Below are positions 43,579-55,501 of a DNA stretch of 64,000 nucleotides, piece by piece; within the stretch, counting starts at the first letter, position 1; the number at the start of each line of letters is the position of its first letter. The DNA is from Talaromyces rugulosus (lineage: Eukaryota > Ascomycota > Eurotiomycetes > Eurotiales > Trichocomaceae): positions 2,170,001 through 2,234,000 of the forward strand of contig NC_049562.1 of NCBI RefSeq assembly GCF_013368755.1, in the 5' to 3' direction. Below the pieces are notes generated by a model. The model was not told where the DNA came from and searched no databases. It was given only the letters and a program-made list of their open reading frames with translations. The position numbers were made by a program, and so were the translations under genes.

Positions 43579-46212
43579 TTAGTCACCTTTTGGTTTGATG
43601 GGTATGCCGCCGAACAGAGTAAAGTGGCTATCAGAGGTCTTCGATTTGGTATCTTCTTGTCCTGAAATTGGTGTTACCGGTGATCCAAAACCCGCCGATT
43701 TACTTCCAAATTGAGATAACCCAAAGCTAGAAGTTAGCTTTGTATCTCCCCTTGTCACTGGCTTTGTGTCTGCTAATGGAGATTGCCCAAAGTAGCCAGT
43801 TGGTTGTGCTTCGCTTAATACCGAACTTCCAAAGAGGCTACCCCCAGAACTGGGTGTTGTTGCTTTAGAGCTTCCAAATAGTAATCCTGTACCCCCTGGA
43901 AGGACACTCTTAGATCCGAACGCTGGTTTTGTGTCCAGAGATGTGGATTTCTCGGATGGGCCGAAAAGGCCCTGGTACTTAGTACCGACCGCCGGGTTTT
44001 TGTCTGGCAACCACGATTTCTCGGCACCTCGTATGTTTGATGAAACCGATCCGACGCTCGGAAGAGTCGCGGTCGAACTTTCCACAGATGGTACGGGAGA
44101 ATGAGCGTTTTTAGAAGCTGGTCTGAGACGGTTGGAGGCAAGTTTCCTAACCTGTCGACGACAGAGCTCGTAGCTCTTTTGCAAAGACGCTTGTTTTTCA
44201 AGCGTCTGGCTTCGGAGTTCTCGGACATCATCGGACTCGAATGCAATAGTTTCTAGCATTTCATCATTCATCTCGGAAACAGAACGCGGTGATAGTATAT
44301 CTTTTAGGCCTGTCATAAGGCAGTTCTCGATACCAAGACTAACAACGTTATCAACGAAAACGTCCAGGGCAATTTCATAATAAGATTGCATTAGGTCTAG
44401 CAGGTCCTGACAGGCATGCATGTCGGCATCTTCAGACAGTTTGGGGTTTTCACGCTTCTTCGGATCTTCGTTTTCGCTCTCCTCCTCTTTACTCCTCGGC
44501 CACGAAGATTCGGAGAACTGTATAGATCGTCGAGCATTGAGTGCCCGAACGAACTGTGGATTGAGGGTTGTTGGATAGCCACTGGAGTACGGCGAGTATA
44601 ACTCGTTCACCTTTTCTTTCAACTTTGATAATTTTGATTCCATGGCTGGGTCGATGACCTCCTCCAGCACAGCGCGCCTTACATTTTCGTCGCTCACATG
44701 GGCCAAAACTTCATCTAGAAACTCTTTCACCAAGCCCCATGCCTCCTCCGCAAATTCCATAGCAATTGTCTCCCAATTCCGGGATTGACGCAAGAACAAT
44801 TCGCCCGCCAACAAAGGCGAAAAAGTTCCCGGTAGCTCCCTTCCTTTGCTGTGGTCGAGAAGAACACGAATCTCTTGTAAAAACTCGGTTTGTGTGATTT
44901 GCGTCTGACCGGACGACGTGCTGGAGGCACTGTTCGGTATCTTTAGAAAGCCAGGAACAATGTGATAGGTGTGACCCTCTTCGTGCATTCGATCAACAAA
45001 TTTCTGCTCGTCTCTCCTCAGGTTTGCGCGTAATCTTGGGATGAGTTTATTCTGACCAATTTCCAAGTCCGAGTCGTCAATCTTGAAGAATGGATCTCGA
45101 TAAATGCCGTCGTTGCCAGCCCGAACCAATTCACGAAATTGATCTGCCATAGCAGTCAAATATGAACGTCGACTATCCGGCGTGTCACGAGGCGACCCTA
45201 ACCGATCTAATACGGTCTTGCAGTCTGCCAATTCTTGCTCAATCTCTGCGACCAGGTCTGGAAGTTCTTTTTGAATCTGCTCATACAAGACATGACTCAA
45301 TCTTGTACGCAGAGCATCGACGCCCCTCTTTGATGACGGCAAATTCTTCCATATTCCTGACGCAAAGAATTCTTTCTCCGCCTTATCTCGGTTGTAGTCG
45401 GGGTTCTTTCGTTCGCTAAAATCGCCATTGCGAAGGACGTGCCAGTCAAGTTTGAAAGAGGTTTCCTTATTGCTGGCGAGGGCAAAGAATGCCGCCTCGT
45501 TAGGGCTATCCCTGATGAGGCAGTCCGGCTTGGTGATAATACCCATAGTCCGGCCGCCGTGCGCATCAGCTTCTTTTGCCATCTTGAGCACGACTTGGTT
45601 CGAGGTATCATTCTTCGCCGTGACTATCGCGAGTACGATGGTTCGGGGCTGCGAGATGTACTTCTTCACCAATTCCTTTGGGATATCCACATCGTCCTGT
45701 GTTTGCTCCTTGTTTGGATGGTGAATCAGACCTGGCAGATCAACCAACGTCAAATGGGGCAACTTGGGTCCGCAAATCTCGAGTTTTAAAACATCACGCG
45801 AAAAGCTACTCCCGCTTGTCAGTCCCATGATAGTTTTGGCCTCGGATATCAATGTCGGGATTTCAACATGGCTGGTCGAGCTCTGTTTGAACTGTGACAA
45901 TTTCTGCCGGTGTTCGTCACTTGCGTCCTTGGCTGGGATCAACCTCACCGAAGCGAGGCTTTCTGGCGCACGGCGCAGGATGACTTCGGTTGTGAAGCGC
46001 GTACAGAGGCCATCATTTACTGGGAAGTGCACACCTGAAATGGCCTCCAGCACGGAGCTCTTACCGGAGCTCTGGTCGCCGCAGACAACAAGCTGAGGCA
46101 ACGAGATATAGCGACTCACCCCGTGTCGGCGGATCTCATCAACCGTATCGAGCAGTGCAGCCTTGTCTTTGGACTGGAGCGACTCCAGCTGAGTAGTATT
46201 TAGTCCTTCCAT
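43579..46212 (-). CDS. Dynamin-like large GTPase with a nucleoporin-like FG-repeat tail
   Basis: Intronless, 877 residues. The GTPase domain has G1 GDQSSGKS (45-52), G2 around TRFTTEV (71-77), G3 DLPG (158-161) and G4 TKPD (227-230). A stalk of helical middle sequence follows (QFRELVRAGNDGIYRDPFF, EEAWGLVKEFLDEVLAHV) with a GED-like segment at about 610-695 (QDLLDLMQSYYEIALDVFVD...MLETIAFESDDVRELR). There is no PH domain, as in Mx-type dynamins widely spread in filamentous fungi. The last 132 residues (from about 746) are low-complexity Ser/Gly/Pro/Thr sequence with nine FG dipeptides (GLFG, LLFG, SLFG, GYFG, SSFG, SQFG, AGFG, AFG and TLFG types), like a nuclear-pore FG domain. GTPase class is certain; pore association is inference. 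The gene diverges from the dehydrogenase gene. Confidence 0.9.
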   Translation of the reverse strand: MEGLNTTQLESLQSKDKAALLDTVDEIRRHGVSRYISLPQLVVCGDQSSGKSSVLEAISGVHFPVNDGLCTRFTTEVILRRAPESLASVRLIPAKDASDEHRQKLSQFKQSSTSHVEIPTLISEAKTIMGLTSGSSFSRDVLKLEICGPKLPHLTLVDLPGLIHHPNKEQTQDDVDIPKELVKKYISQPRTIVLAIVTAKNDTSNQVVLKMAKEADAHGGRTMGIITKPDCLIRDSPNEAAFFALASNKETSFKLDWHVLRNGDFSERKNPDYNRDKAEKEFFASGIWKNLPSSKRGVDALRTRLSHVLYEQIQKELPDLVAEIEQELADCKTVLDRLGSPRDTPDSRRSYLTAMADQFRELVRAGNDGIYRDPFFKIDDSDLEIGQNKLIPRLRANLRRDEQKFVDRMHEEGHTYHIVPGFLKIPNSASSTSSGQTQITQTEFLQEIRVLLDHSKGRELPGTFSPLLAGELFLRQSRNWETIAMEFAEEAWGLVKEFLDEVLAHVSDENVRRAVLEEVIDPAMESKLSKLKEKVNELYSPYSSGYPTTLNPQFVRALNARRSIQFSESSWPRSKEEESENEDPKKRENPKLSEDADMHACQDLLDLMQSYYEIALDVFVDNVVSLGIENCLMTGLKDILSPRSVSEMNDEMLETIAFESDDVRELRSQTLEKQASLQKSYELCRRQVRKLASNRLRPASKNAHSPVPSVESSTATLPSVGSVSSNIRGAEKSWLPDKNPAVGTKYQGLFGPSEKSTSLDTKPAFGSKSVLPGGTGLLFGSSKATTPSSGGSLFGSSVLSEAQPTGYFGQSPLADTKPVTRGDTKLTSSFGLSQFGSKSAGFGSPVTPISGQEDTKSKTSDSHFTLFGGIPIKPKGD
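43582..43977 (-). other. FG-repeat-like C-terminal region of the dynamin-like protein
   Basis: Codes for residues about 746-877. FG dipeptides fall at about 750, 765, 779, 794, 808, 830, 835, 842 and 867, spaced by 5-25 polar residues, with few acidic and hydrophobic residues between. This spacing and composition is what FG nucleoporins show. Confidence 0.8.
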
Positions 46213-46939
46213 TTTTTTATTTTTTATTTTTTTTGGCCGATGTTGTCAAAAAAGAGGAGAGAATAGGGAGGGCATCAGTTGGTTATGTAGTCACCCTGCC
46301 TAACCCCAAACACTAACGCAAGGCTGAGGCAACACAATTGACTGGCGTGGCATCGCAAGCTCGTTCCACCATTCAGCGCACTCTCTATCTACAGGGGTTA
46401 GATGGCGTTATCTAGTCCTAGGGGTACTCTGCCTAGTGACTCGAGGTAGACTGAGATATATTAAGGTCAGGGCTTTATATTGCTTGCGATATAACTGTAT
46501 AAGAGTAATAGATTGATAATAGAATAAAAAATTACTGTAATTATGTATAGAAATAGCCATCAAATTCGCAAAAGGGACTAAATAGGGCTCCAGTGGACCC
46601 AAAGTCGGCCCCATCCCGACCCTTGCCGTTGATACGATTGGCTAGATTGCCTTTACAACCAATCAACGTCATAGCAGGCATTGTAGAAACTCGTCGAGAT
46701 TTTATTTTATAGAACTTGATACTCTCGTATCCTTTTTCTTTTCTTTTCTATTTGTAAGCGGACGAAAAATTCCACTCTGTAATCAACAATGTGGGAGGGG
46801 GTTGCTGGCTATCAGATACCTGAACATAAATAGCCCTCTGAACCCAGCTTAAAGTGGTAAAAAAAAAAAAGCAGAAGGAAAGTCCAAAGTCTACTATACT
46901 CATTACAAAAGTCTTTCAAGTGAATATCATCTATCTACA
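46213..46939. promoter_or_regulatory. Divergent promoter of the dynamin-like and dehydrogenase genes
   Basis: About 730 bases. ATTGG at 46637-46641 and CCAAT at 46659-46663 form a close inverted pair. T-rich tract near the dynamin start and A-tract at about 46858-46872 near the dehydrogenase. No gene seen. Confidence 0.55.
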
Positions 46940-48191
46940 ATGTCTGCATCTAGCTTAGACCGCAAAACCGTGAGTGAACTGCTATATTCCACCTATATAC
47001 TAGTCTGACCATCGCTTCTAATTGATGCTGCAGAAATGGGACATTGTCTCTGAAATACCCAGTCTTCATGGAAAGGTAGCCATTGTAACTGGTGCAAAGT
47101 AATGCTACTACTTTCCGTGCCTTTAAAAAAAACATTGAACTAACGGACTCCTAGCTCCCAGACTGGCATCGGATACAATGTCGCTCAGCAACTCGCTCTC
47201 AAGGGAGCCAAGGTGTATGTGTCAGCAAGGTCCTTAGAAAAGGCCGATAACGCAATCAAGCAAATGAAAAAGGATCATCCCTCACTTGCTCGCAATGACT
47301 TGCTCCGTCCTCTTGCCCTCGAACTCGGCGACCTTCAGAATATTAACGCCGTAGCGGCCAAGTTCGCAGCCGAGGAACAGAGATTGGACGTCTTGGTGAA
47401 TAACGCTGCATTGCTAGCTAGACCTCTGGACTTGGATAATAATGGGATATCGGTGTCCTTTGCAACCAAGTTAAGTTGTGCTGAACGAACAGCAAGAAGC
47501 TCAATCACCACTGACTTTATTTTTTGATAAAACACACAGCCACCTCGCCCCCTTTCGCTTGACAACTGCTCTTCTTCCCCTCCTCAAGAAAACGGCAGCA
47601 GAGCAGCACCCCGGAGGAGTTCGCATTGTGAATGTCGGCTCTGATGTCCATCTTAAGCTCCCACGGGGCATCCAGCTCAACAATATTGCCGACTTCAATC
47701 AATCTTGTGGAAACACTGATGATCCTGAGAGCAACCTATTTCGCTACGCGCTATCAAAATTGGCAAACCATATCTTCAGTGCTGAACTCCAGCGACGACT
47801 AGATGCAGAGAAAGCCCCCATCGTTACCGTTAGTCTGCACCCTGGTTATGTTTTGACCGGTATGTATATCCATCTCATATGAAAAACATTAAAAAAAAAA
47901 AACATATCTCTGACGACGATTTCAGACGGTGCAAGCAGGCATATTGACAAGTATCACGCGGATATACGTGAGAGTATCGTGGTAAGGTCACTTTCGCCGC
48001 TGGATGGTGCGCTGACAGCCATATTTGCTGCGGCCCATCCGGAAGTATGGGAGAAGAGGGATTTATATGGTGGTGCCTATGTTGAACCATACGGGCGTAT
48101 AGAGCAGTCAAGTGAAGACGCGAGGGATCCTGTTCTGGCGGCGAATCTGTGGAAGTCTAGTGAAGAAGTTTTGCAGAGCATTGGTGCTTAA
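46940..48191 (+). CDS. Short-chain dehydrogenase/reductase (SDR, NAD(P)-binding)
   Basis: Five exons (46940-46969, 47034-47098, 47155-47469, 47540-47859, 47926-48191) give 331 residues. The Rossmann fold starts HGKVAIVTGANSQTGIGYNV, continues with the NNAA motif (LDVLVNNAALLA), RIVNVGSDVH carrying the catalytic Ser, and YALSK (Tyr and Lys of the active site), then PGYVLTDGASR. This is the WWOX/retinol-dehydrogenase-like group of fungal SDRs. The glycine loop is odd: TGANSQTGIG has two residues more than the usual TGxxxGIG, right at the splice junction. The third intron uses donor GTTAAG. It is convergent with a Zn2Cys6 regulator and divergent from the dynamin-like gene. Substrate is unknown. 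Confidence 0.87.
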
Positions 48192-48276
48192 GAGCAGAGA
48201 GATCATCGGCCCTAGCGAGGGACGTGGAACTAAACAATAGTATTTTGAATACATGTACAGATGGACTTTGAAATTT

Positions 48277-48307
<31 letters not shown>

Positions 48308-48311
48308 AACA
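48192..48311. other. Short convergent spacer with A-tracts
   Basis: Contains two A-runs (about 48278-48309) broken by one G. It separates the dehydrogenase stop from the regulator stop; probably shared 3' sequence. Confidence 0.6.
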
Positions 48312-49966
48312 TTATACCTGATAGTTATGATTAAACAGCCAGACAAGCTGGTCAGCTCCCATCAAAAATTCCTCCACTTCTTGTGGCACCATCACAGCGC
48401 AGAAAGGACACATGCGTGCAACAAACCAGGCCCGTTGCGATATCGAACTTCCTGCAGCGGCCCCAGTCATAAGAACCCATCGAAAGACCTCGGGGCCGCA
48501 CCTATACCAAACGGACTCGTCGCAATTTGTGATTTCGTCTCTCAAGCTGAGAACATACTTTTGTGTTTCTGGGTCGCTATTCAAATCCGCGCAACCACCG
48601 ACATTTACCAAAGCCCTTAAATATATAATTCCAGCCAAGACACAGCATTTTTCAACCTGGCTTGATTTGTTATCTGTTGTGGAAGAAGATTGATATTGCC
48701 GATAAGCAGGGCTGGCAATGAAGTCAGACCATGAAGAAGTTGAGTCTATCACGCTCATTGTGGAATGTTTGGCAAGTTGACGAATGAGCTCTAGGGCTGA
48801 TTCTGGAAGCCTAAGTCTGGGGTGTCTTTCCATTTGTTTTTCCACAGCATTTGAGAGTAAAGAGCAATAATTCCCAATGCGATGACTGGAGCCAGCGCGT
48901 GGTACAGAGAACACTGTTCTAAACCGAAGAACAAGAGCGTTCCATACTTGTTGTCTAAGCAAGGTTATTATTCCGGGATGACCCCAAAAATAAATATTCT
49001 GAATAGAGTAGGACCAACACTAACATTATAAGAAAATATCCAATGAGATTATCCGGTTGCGGCGCTCCCATTCCTTTGTGTCGTAAAAGTGCCTCAATCC
49101 CGGACTCATGGGATGTCCCTTCGTTGAATTCTCCGTTCAATTTCTATGTCTTCTAAGGTATTGATCATCATTATACTTTTGCATCAATGCGTTACTTACT
49201 GCAAAGTACAAAAGATGTAAGGTAGCTGCAACAACACTGGTTGGAAGACTATTATGGTCACTGTTCGTGATAGCCTCTCTAATCAAGCGGAGGGTCTCAG
49301 TTTTGTGGTACGTGGTCACAGGATTTTCAGGTGTGCCGTGGGTTATATCCATATAAGCCGAAGTTGAATAAAGTGTCGCATGGAATAAGCAGGGGTCCGA
49401 CATTGCCACCTGCATCCATGTAGTTTGCAGCATAGAGGCAATCGAGTTGGGATATTGATGTGTCAGAGAGCGTAAGATAGTGTCTCCTATAGGCTAATGT
49501 TATTCACTTTTCCCAAGATTAGGGGGGACAAAGACTAACTGTGAGAGAGTAGAGTTGAAAAATACCATTGTCTTGGGATCGGATATTTGGTGTCATAGTC
49601 CGGAGATCTTGGGAGAGGACTCCTTTGGAAGATGGCAGATTCTAGATGGTCGATTTTTTGATATAAAGAGTTGACTAGAGCTTCGTTCGCTTGGCCCTCC
49701 TGCATTGGATAGTAGCATTTGCGAACTTTCCTAGAGGGCTAAATGAGTATATCTTTTTTTTTTCTCCATTGTAATTCTCTTCTCTGGTAAATAAATGTAA
49801 TGGATCTGACGAGAGAGGTAGATAGAACCTACTTAACACATGTCCCGCATACAGGTAAGGCTCGATCGCATCGTTTCTTCTGCTGACTGCACGCCTTGCA
49901 AGCTTGAAGAGAAACCTCAGGGGTCTGGCTTGTTGTTGCTCGAGCAGTATTTAACACGGATGCCAT
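48312..49966 (-). CDS. Zn(II)2Cys6 fungal-specific transcription factor
   Basis: Five exons (49833-49966, 49540-49730, 49200-49486, 49025-49143, 48312-48954) join in phase to 457 residues. The DNA-binding cluster is near the N-terminus: CKACSQQKKRCDRALPVCGT then CVKKVRKCYYP gives six Cys as C-x2-C-x6-C-x6-C-x2-C-x6-C, with the last Cys in exon 2. A short coiled linker follows (ALVNSLYQKIDHLESAIFQR). The rest is a divergent fungal regulatory domain (SDPCLFHATLYSTSAYMDIT, VVAATLHLLYFA, LNGEFNEGTSHESGIEALLR). Two introns use donor GTTAGT. The target genes are unknown; the neighbouring dehydrogenase is an obvious candidate by position only. No biosynthetic cluster enzymes lie nearby. Confidence 0.86.
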
Positions 49967-50532
49967 TGTATTGAACGAGACAACTTCTTTGATCCTGTCA
50001 AGGTTTCTGGATGACGTCTGGAGGAGTAACTCTAGTCTGTTATCGGGTTTGCGCCAGAGGGTTTATACAAATACGGATTACAAAGCGATCGCTTACTCTT
50101 CTATACAAACAAACCTTAATAGTTAAAATTTTGTGCAATGCATAATAATGGCCCTAAGAATATAATCTACATAGGTAGATTTTAATAAAATATGATTTCA
50201 TAATATCCGATTAAAAAGACTCATGTAAGATGCCTCTTCTAGCTATATCCTGCTGTTCCTCAGGTAATCGCTATCTCGCATGATATTATATATGTATATT
50301 TAATAAGAGACAAAAAAAAGTACAAGTAAGTAGTAGAGAGTTATTAAATACTTCATTATGCCATGATCAATCAATTTGCCCGATGATTCAATGGTCTGTC
50401 GCTCTGTGGCGATCCTTCTATGCCTTTGCCTGGCCCAATTTATGTATGCCCTAAGTAAACAATTTGAAGTGACAGAAAGTTTAAAAAAAAAAAAAAACGA
50501 CTTCGTATAAAGAATTATGTAAGATGTAGTTT
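49967..50532. other. Intergenic stretch, regulator promoter and CCT 3' flank
   Basis: AT-rich. A-runs near 50320 and 50482-50497. No gene seen. Confidence 0.5.
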
Positions 50533-52118
<1,586 letters not shown>

Positions 52119-52944
52119 TTCCGGTTGTCCTATCCGACCGAGTCCGACGAGATAAGAAAAAAGAACCAGCCAACCTCAACACGGCAGGTAAAGAGAAAGA
52201 GAAAATAAAAAAATAAAAGAACCAGAATCCAGGCCTGCGCTCAGCTGCGGCGTGCCTGGAAAAAAGTGACAACGTGTCAATTGATAAGAGCGCAAACGCA
52301 GTTGATTGTGCAATGAAGTTTTTTTTTTGATAATTAAGGAAGCGAAATGGAATGACAACTGTTAATAGTTTTTGACTGGAGTACGGAGCCTGCACGGGAC
52401 CAGGGGGCGTACTAGTACGGTGGAGCCAAGACTTGTCCGGAGGCCTTTGGTTCTCTTGTCGTACGTAGGAATTGATTCAATTATTTAGTATTCGAGTGAT
52501 TATAAGGAAAAAATTGATTTATTAGCAATTTTATTTGCTGATTTGCAGCCTTACTTGTCCTTGCATGTGTTTTTTGTTGAGTACTGTTGCGAAATTTACT
52601 CGTTCCCGACGCCCGAGCGCATCACGTCATAGGCAGATATGCGAGTAATTATCCAAACAATAGGGTTCATTGTCTAGCTGCAACATTTGAAAACAGCATA
52701 GCAAACAGCATAGCAAGTAACGGCATCTGGAGAATAACAGAGTCCAGTCGCGTCTATAGAGCCGTACATCAAAAGTAGAAGTAGAAAGCAAGTAAAAAAA
52801 CAATAAACGAAAAAAAGATACGATTCATCCAAGCAATAGGAGGAAAAAAGATATCATGTCAATGTGCAAAGCTTATAACAAATATTGCCCAATTACGCCA
52901 TAATGTGTGCAGAGAATTCCTGCTTGCCCTTTGTCCTTGCCCTG

Positions 52945-52969
52945 ACCATAACCATAACCATAACCATAA
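52945..52969. repeat. (ACCATA)4 short tandem repeat
   Basis: Four uninterrupted copies of a 6-base unit. It is not the fungal telomere unit TTAGGG. Confidence 0.85.
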
Positions 52970-53037
52970 TTGGTGTCTGCATTCCTTCGTGCCCGACTGC
53001 CGTGACGAAAAAAAATGTTCGTCGTTCATAGACAAAT

Positions 53038-53085
53038 GATAGATGATAGATGATAGATGATAGATGACAGATGACAGATGACAGA
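53038..53085. repeat. 7-base tandem repeat TGATAGA shifting to TGACAGA
   Basis: About seven units; the first half reads TGATAGA and the second half TGACAGA, so one T-to-C change spread through the array. Confidence 0.8.
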
Positions 53086-53293
53086 GGACGCATGTTGGGG
53101 TGATAGGATGGACGAGACAGTAATGACAGTCAAGCTGAAGACCAAGAAACGAGAATATCAGGAGGAAGAGGGAGAGAGAAAAAATGTATTAGGGGAAAAA
53201 GCACCATCACAAATCAAAGGGTGCTGAGAGTAGACACGATACTAGGTCTATTCTCTAGCCGATGGGTTTAGGTCAAGGGGGAAAGCGAATTAC

Positions 53294-53325
53294 TCATCGT
53301 CATCATCATCATCATCATCATCATC
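53294..53325. repeat. (CAT)n microsatellite in the PP2C 3' region
   Basis: Ten or more CAT/CGT triplets just downstream of the PP2C stop. On the minus strand this is (ATG)n in the transcript 3' end. Confidence 0.8.
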
Positions 53326-53436
53326 GTCGTCGTAGTCTTCGCGGCTTCGTGGGGTATGCAAACAGGCACCTTTGGTTCGAAGGAAGATGGAAAAAGAGAA
53401 AAGAGAAAAAAATGGATGGTATGGTTAGGGCTATAT

Positions 53437-55501
53437 CTAGGATTCATTCGACTTGGCGGCGCTGGATTCGTTCTCTTCACTGCCCTTGCCTGACGACGGC
53501 TCCGGCGCAATCGAAGACGGCGAAGCCGACACATGCGGAGTCGTAACATTGGCTTCTTTATCGTCATTCTGAAGCTGAGTTGTGCGTAAGCTGGGGCCCA
53601 GGAGTGTCTTCACGGTAGCCCCTATGGGCTTCATCGACGGAGTCAGTAGTGCTAGCTCGTACCTGATTTCCCGAGTCTTTGTCTTCCTCGGTAGGGTCGA
53701 AGAGATCATCATCATCATCATCATGATCCGCATGCACTTCAGTCCCATCCCCTAACAGAATGATCCGGCCCTGACGGAGCCCGAATCCCCTGTTCGCCGG
53801 GTTGCCGGTGTCCAGGTCATAGTCATCCGCTCCGTCATCGAACTGATGGCGAACACCCGGGCCTCGGAATTCAGCTGAGAATCCCTCCAGTCAGCAGTGT
53901 CCGAGGGGTTCTTTAGGGCCGTCTTCACACTTGCCATATTCGGGAGGAGCAACAGGTCCGTCGCCGTTTGCAACTCGCTCTGCAATGTTGTTGTACCATT
54001 GTTCTTTTGTCTTTCCGTGCAAGAGACCGATGATCACCATGGTCATGTTGTCACAGCCCACCCCGCCAGTTTCACTGTTGGATGCCAAGCAGTTGTCCAT
54101 CATGTTCTCACAGATACGGTGCAAGTCCTGCTTGGCTGCAATGCCTCTTCGAACAAACTCTACAACGGCCTGAGAAGACTGACAGTCCCAGATACCTGTG
54201 TCATGTTAGTCTAATCCCTAACTTTTTAAGACATAGGTTTGCCTACCATCACAAGCAATCACGAGAAACTCATCGTCCTCGGTGATCTCGTGCGTTGTCA
54301 CGTCGGGGTATGCTGTGACTATTTGTTGTTCAGGGGCGAGGTCGGCGCTCTTCTTGAATTCGAAATCGCCAATGGCACGCGATAAAGCGAGATTGCCGTT
54401 TACTCGTCCAAAGTCGACAAAACCTCCCGCCGCACTTATACGCGCTTTCTCGCCTAGATACTACCATTAGAATATCTACCTATCACTAAGAGGAATAAAT
54501 CATACCTTCGTTTTGAGGCTTGTGGTCAAACGACAATGGCTTTGCGCGTCCCTTGACTCCGAGAACGGACCGCGAGTCTCCGGCATTGGCCTAGATACGT
54601 TTTCTTGTTTAGCTTTCCCCCTTTATACTGTCACAAACAGTCCGGAGTAAAACTCACCACCCAGATCTTATCGCGGGAGATCACTCCTACCGATGCGGTA
54701 CATCCAGAGACCTCCTCTTCGTATTTCGGATCTATTCGTTCCAGTAAGTCAGTGGTGGCGAACATGGGCAAGCACCCAGGTAAATAAAGAATTCACACAC
54801 CCTCCAGAATAGCGCGGTCAGTGGCCAAAAACCCGTCTTTCAGCGCCTGCTCGATATTTCCCTTTTCAAACGTCGCCTGCTTCGCGACAATCTTGTGCAC
54901 ATTCTCCCCGGAGAAGAGGGCAACCTTGTCGCCGCCGTGTCCGTCGTATACACCGAAGAAAGACAGTCGCTTGTCGGGTGAGGTGGGTTCGTTGGTCTTG
55001 CTCAGATACTTGGCTTGCAGATCAAGAATGGCGGCGTGCGCATCTTCCATGCTAATCCGCCAGCCCTGCATCGCCGATACTCCGTACAAAACGCAATCAT
55101 CTTGGCCATCCGCAGACGTCTATAGGAGAAATCAGTTAGCACGCCTATCAAAAAAGAAACCCGGTTTTTCGCGTCGATAAAGTCGCAGATTGAAATTCAG
55201 GAACAAAAAGGAGATTCGTTATTTGAAATCGCGAGTGGACATTGCCTGTCTCCATATAGTCTCCTGGTGTTGAGACGAAGACCGCTTTTTCGAGTATTTT
55301 GCCCCGCACCCAGTCAATAAACGAGGCCTAGCCGAGTATGCGACCCCAAAACACAAGACGGGACACAAAAAAACAATATAGCCATGGCTTTATCATTGTA
55401 GAAAAGAAAAGAAAAGATACAACAAAAGGATACTGCCACTAGTGGGAGGGAGAAAAAATCCTTACCTTCTCTGTAACCGGCTCTGATAAGGTCTGACCCA
55501 T
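53437..55501 (-). CDS. ptc2: PP2C-type protein phosphatase, Ptc2/Ptc3 family
   Basis: Eight exons (55466-55501, 54801-55119, 54658-54731, 54506-54590, 54247-54453, 53935-54195, 53663-53874, 53437-53574) give 443 residues. The N-terminus [12 protein letters not shown] is typical of this group. Metal-binding and core motifs are [66 protein letters not shown] and [10 protein letters not shown]. The C-terminal extension is acidic with an Asp run and Ser/Glu-rich end. Ptc2/3 phosphatases inactivate MAPK (Hog1) and checkpoint signalling. Intron 6 (53875-53934) has a GC donor (GCAAGT) instead of GT; the frame is restored only if it is used. The long promoter lies to the right. Confidence 0.94.
53875..53934 (-). 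other. ptc2: GC-AG intron in the PP2C gene
   Basis: 60 nt, begins GCAAGT and ends TCTCAG on the minus strand. Removal joins PPEYA to [10 protein letters not shown] in frame; reading through gives a stop after [14 protein letters not shown]. Confidence 0.85.

Larger units (their letters stand above)
52119..53436. other. Long intergenic stretch rich in microsatellites
   Basis: 1.3 kb between the CCT start and the PP2C stop. Holds a GGAGTACGG word (52378-52386), (ACCATA)4 at 52945-52969, a 7-mer TGATAGA/TGACAGA array at about 53038-53085 and a (CAT)n run at about 53294-53325. No gene seen. Confidence 0.6.

Noticed and set aside
48278..48309. Poly(A) run as evidence of a retroposed gene copy
   Set aside because: The neighbouring SDR gene has four introns, so it is not a processed copy, and no target-site duplication is visible.
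46940..49966. Secondary-metabolite gene cluster around the Zn2Cys6 regulator
   Set aside because: No polyketide synthase, peptide synthetase, terpene cyclase or P450 nearby; only one dehydrogenase.
52945..52969. Telomere-like repeat (ACCATA)4
   Set aside because: The unit is not TTAGGG/CCCTAA and the array is only 25 bases; an ordinary microsatellite.
53038..53085. CRISPR-like array
   Set aside because: Tandem 7-mers without spacers in a eukaryotic genome.
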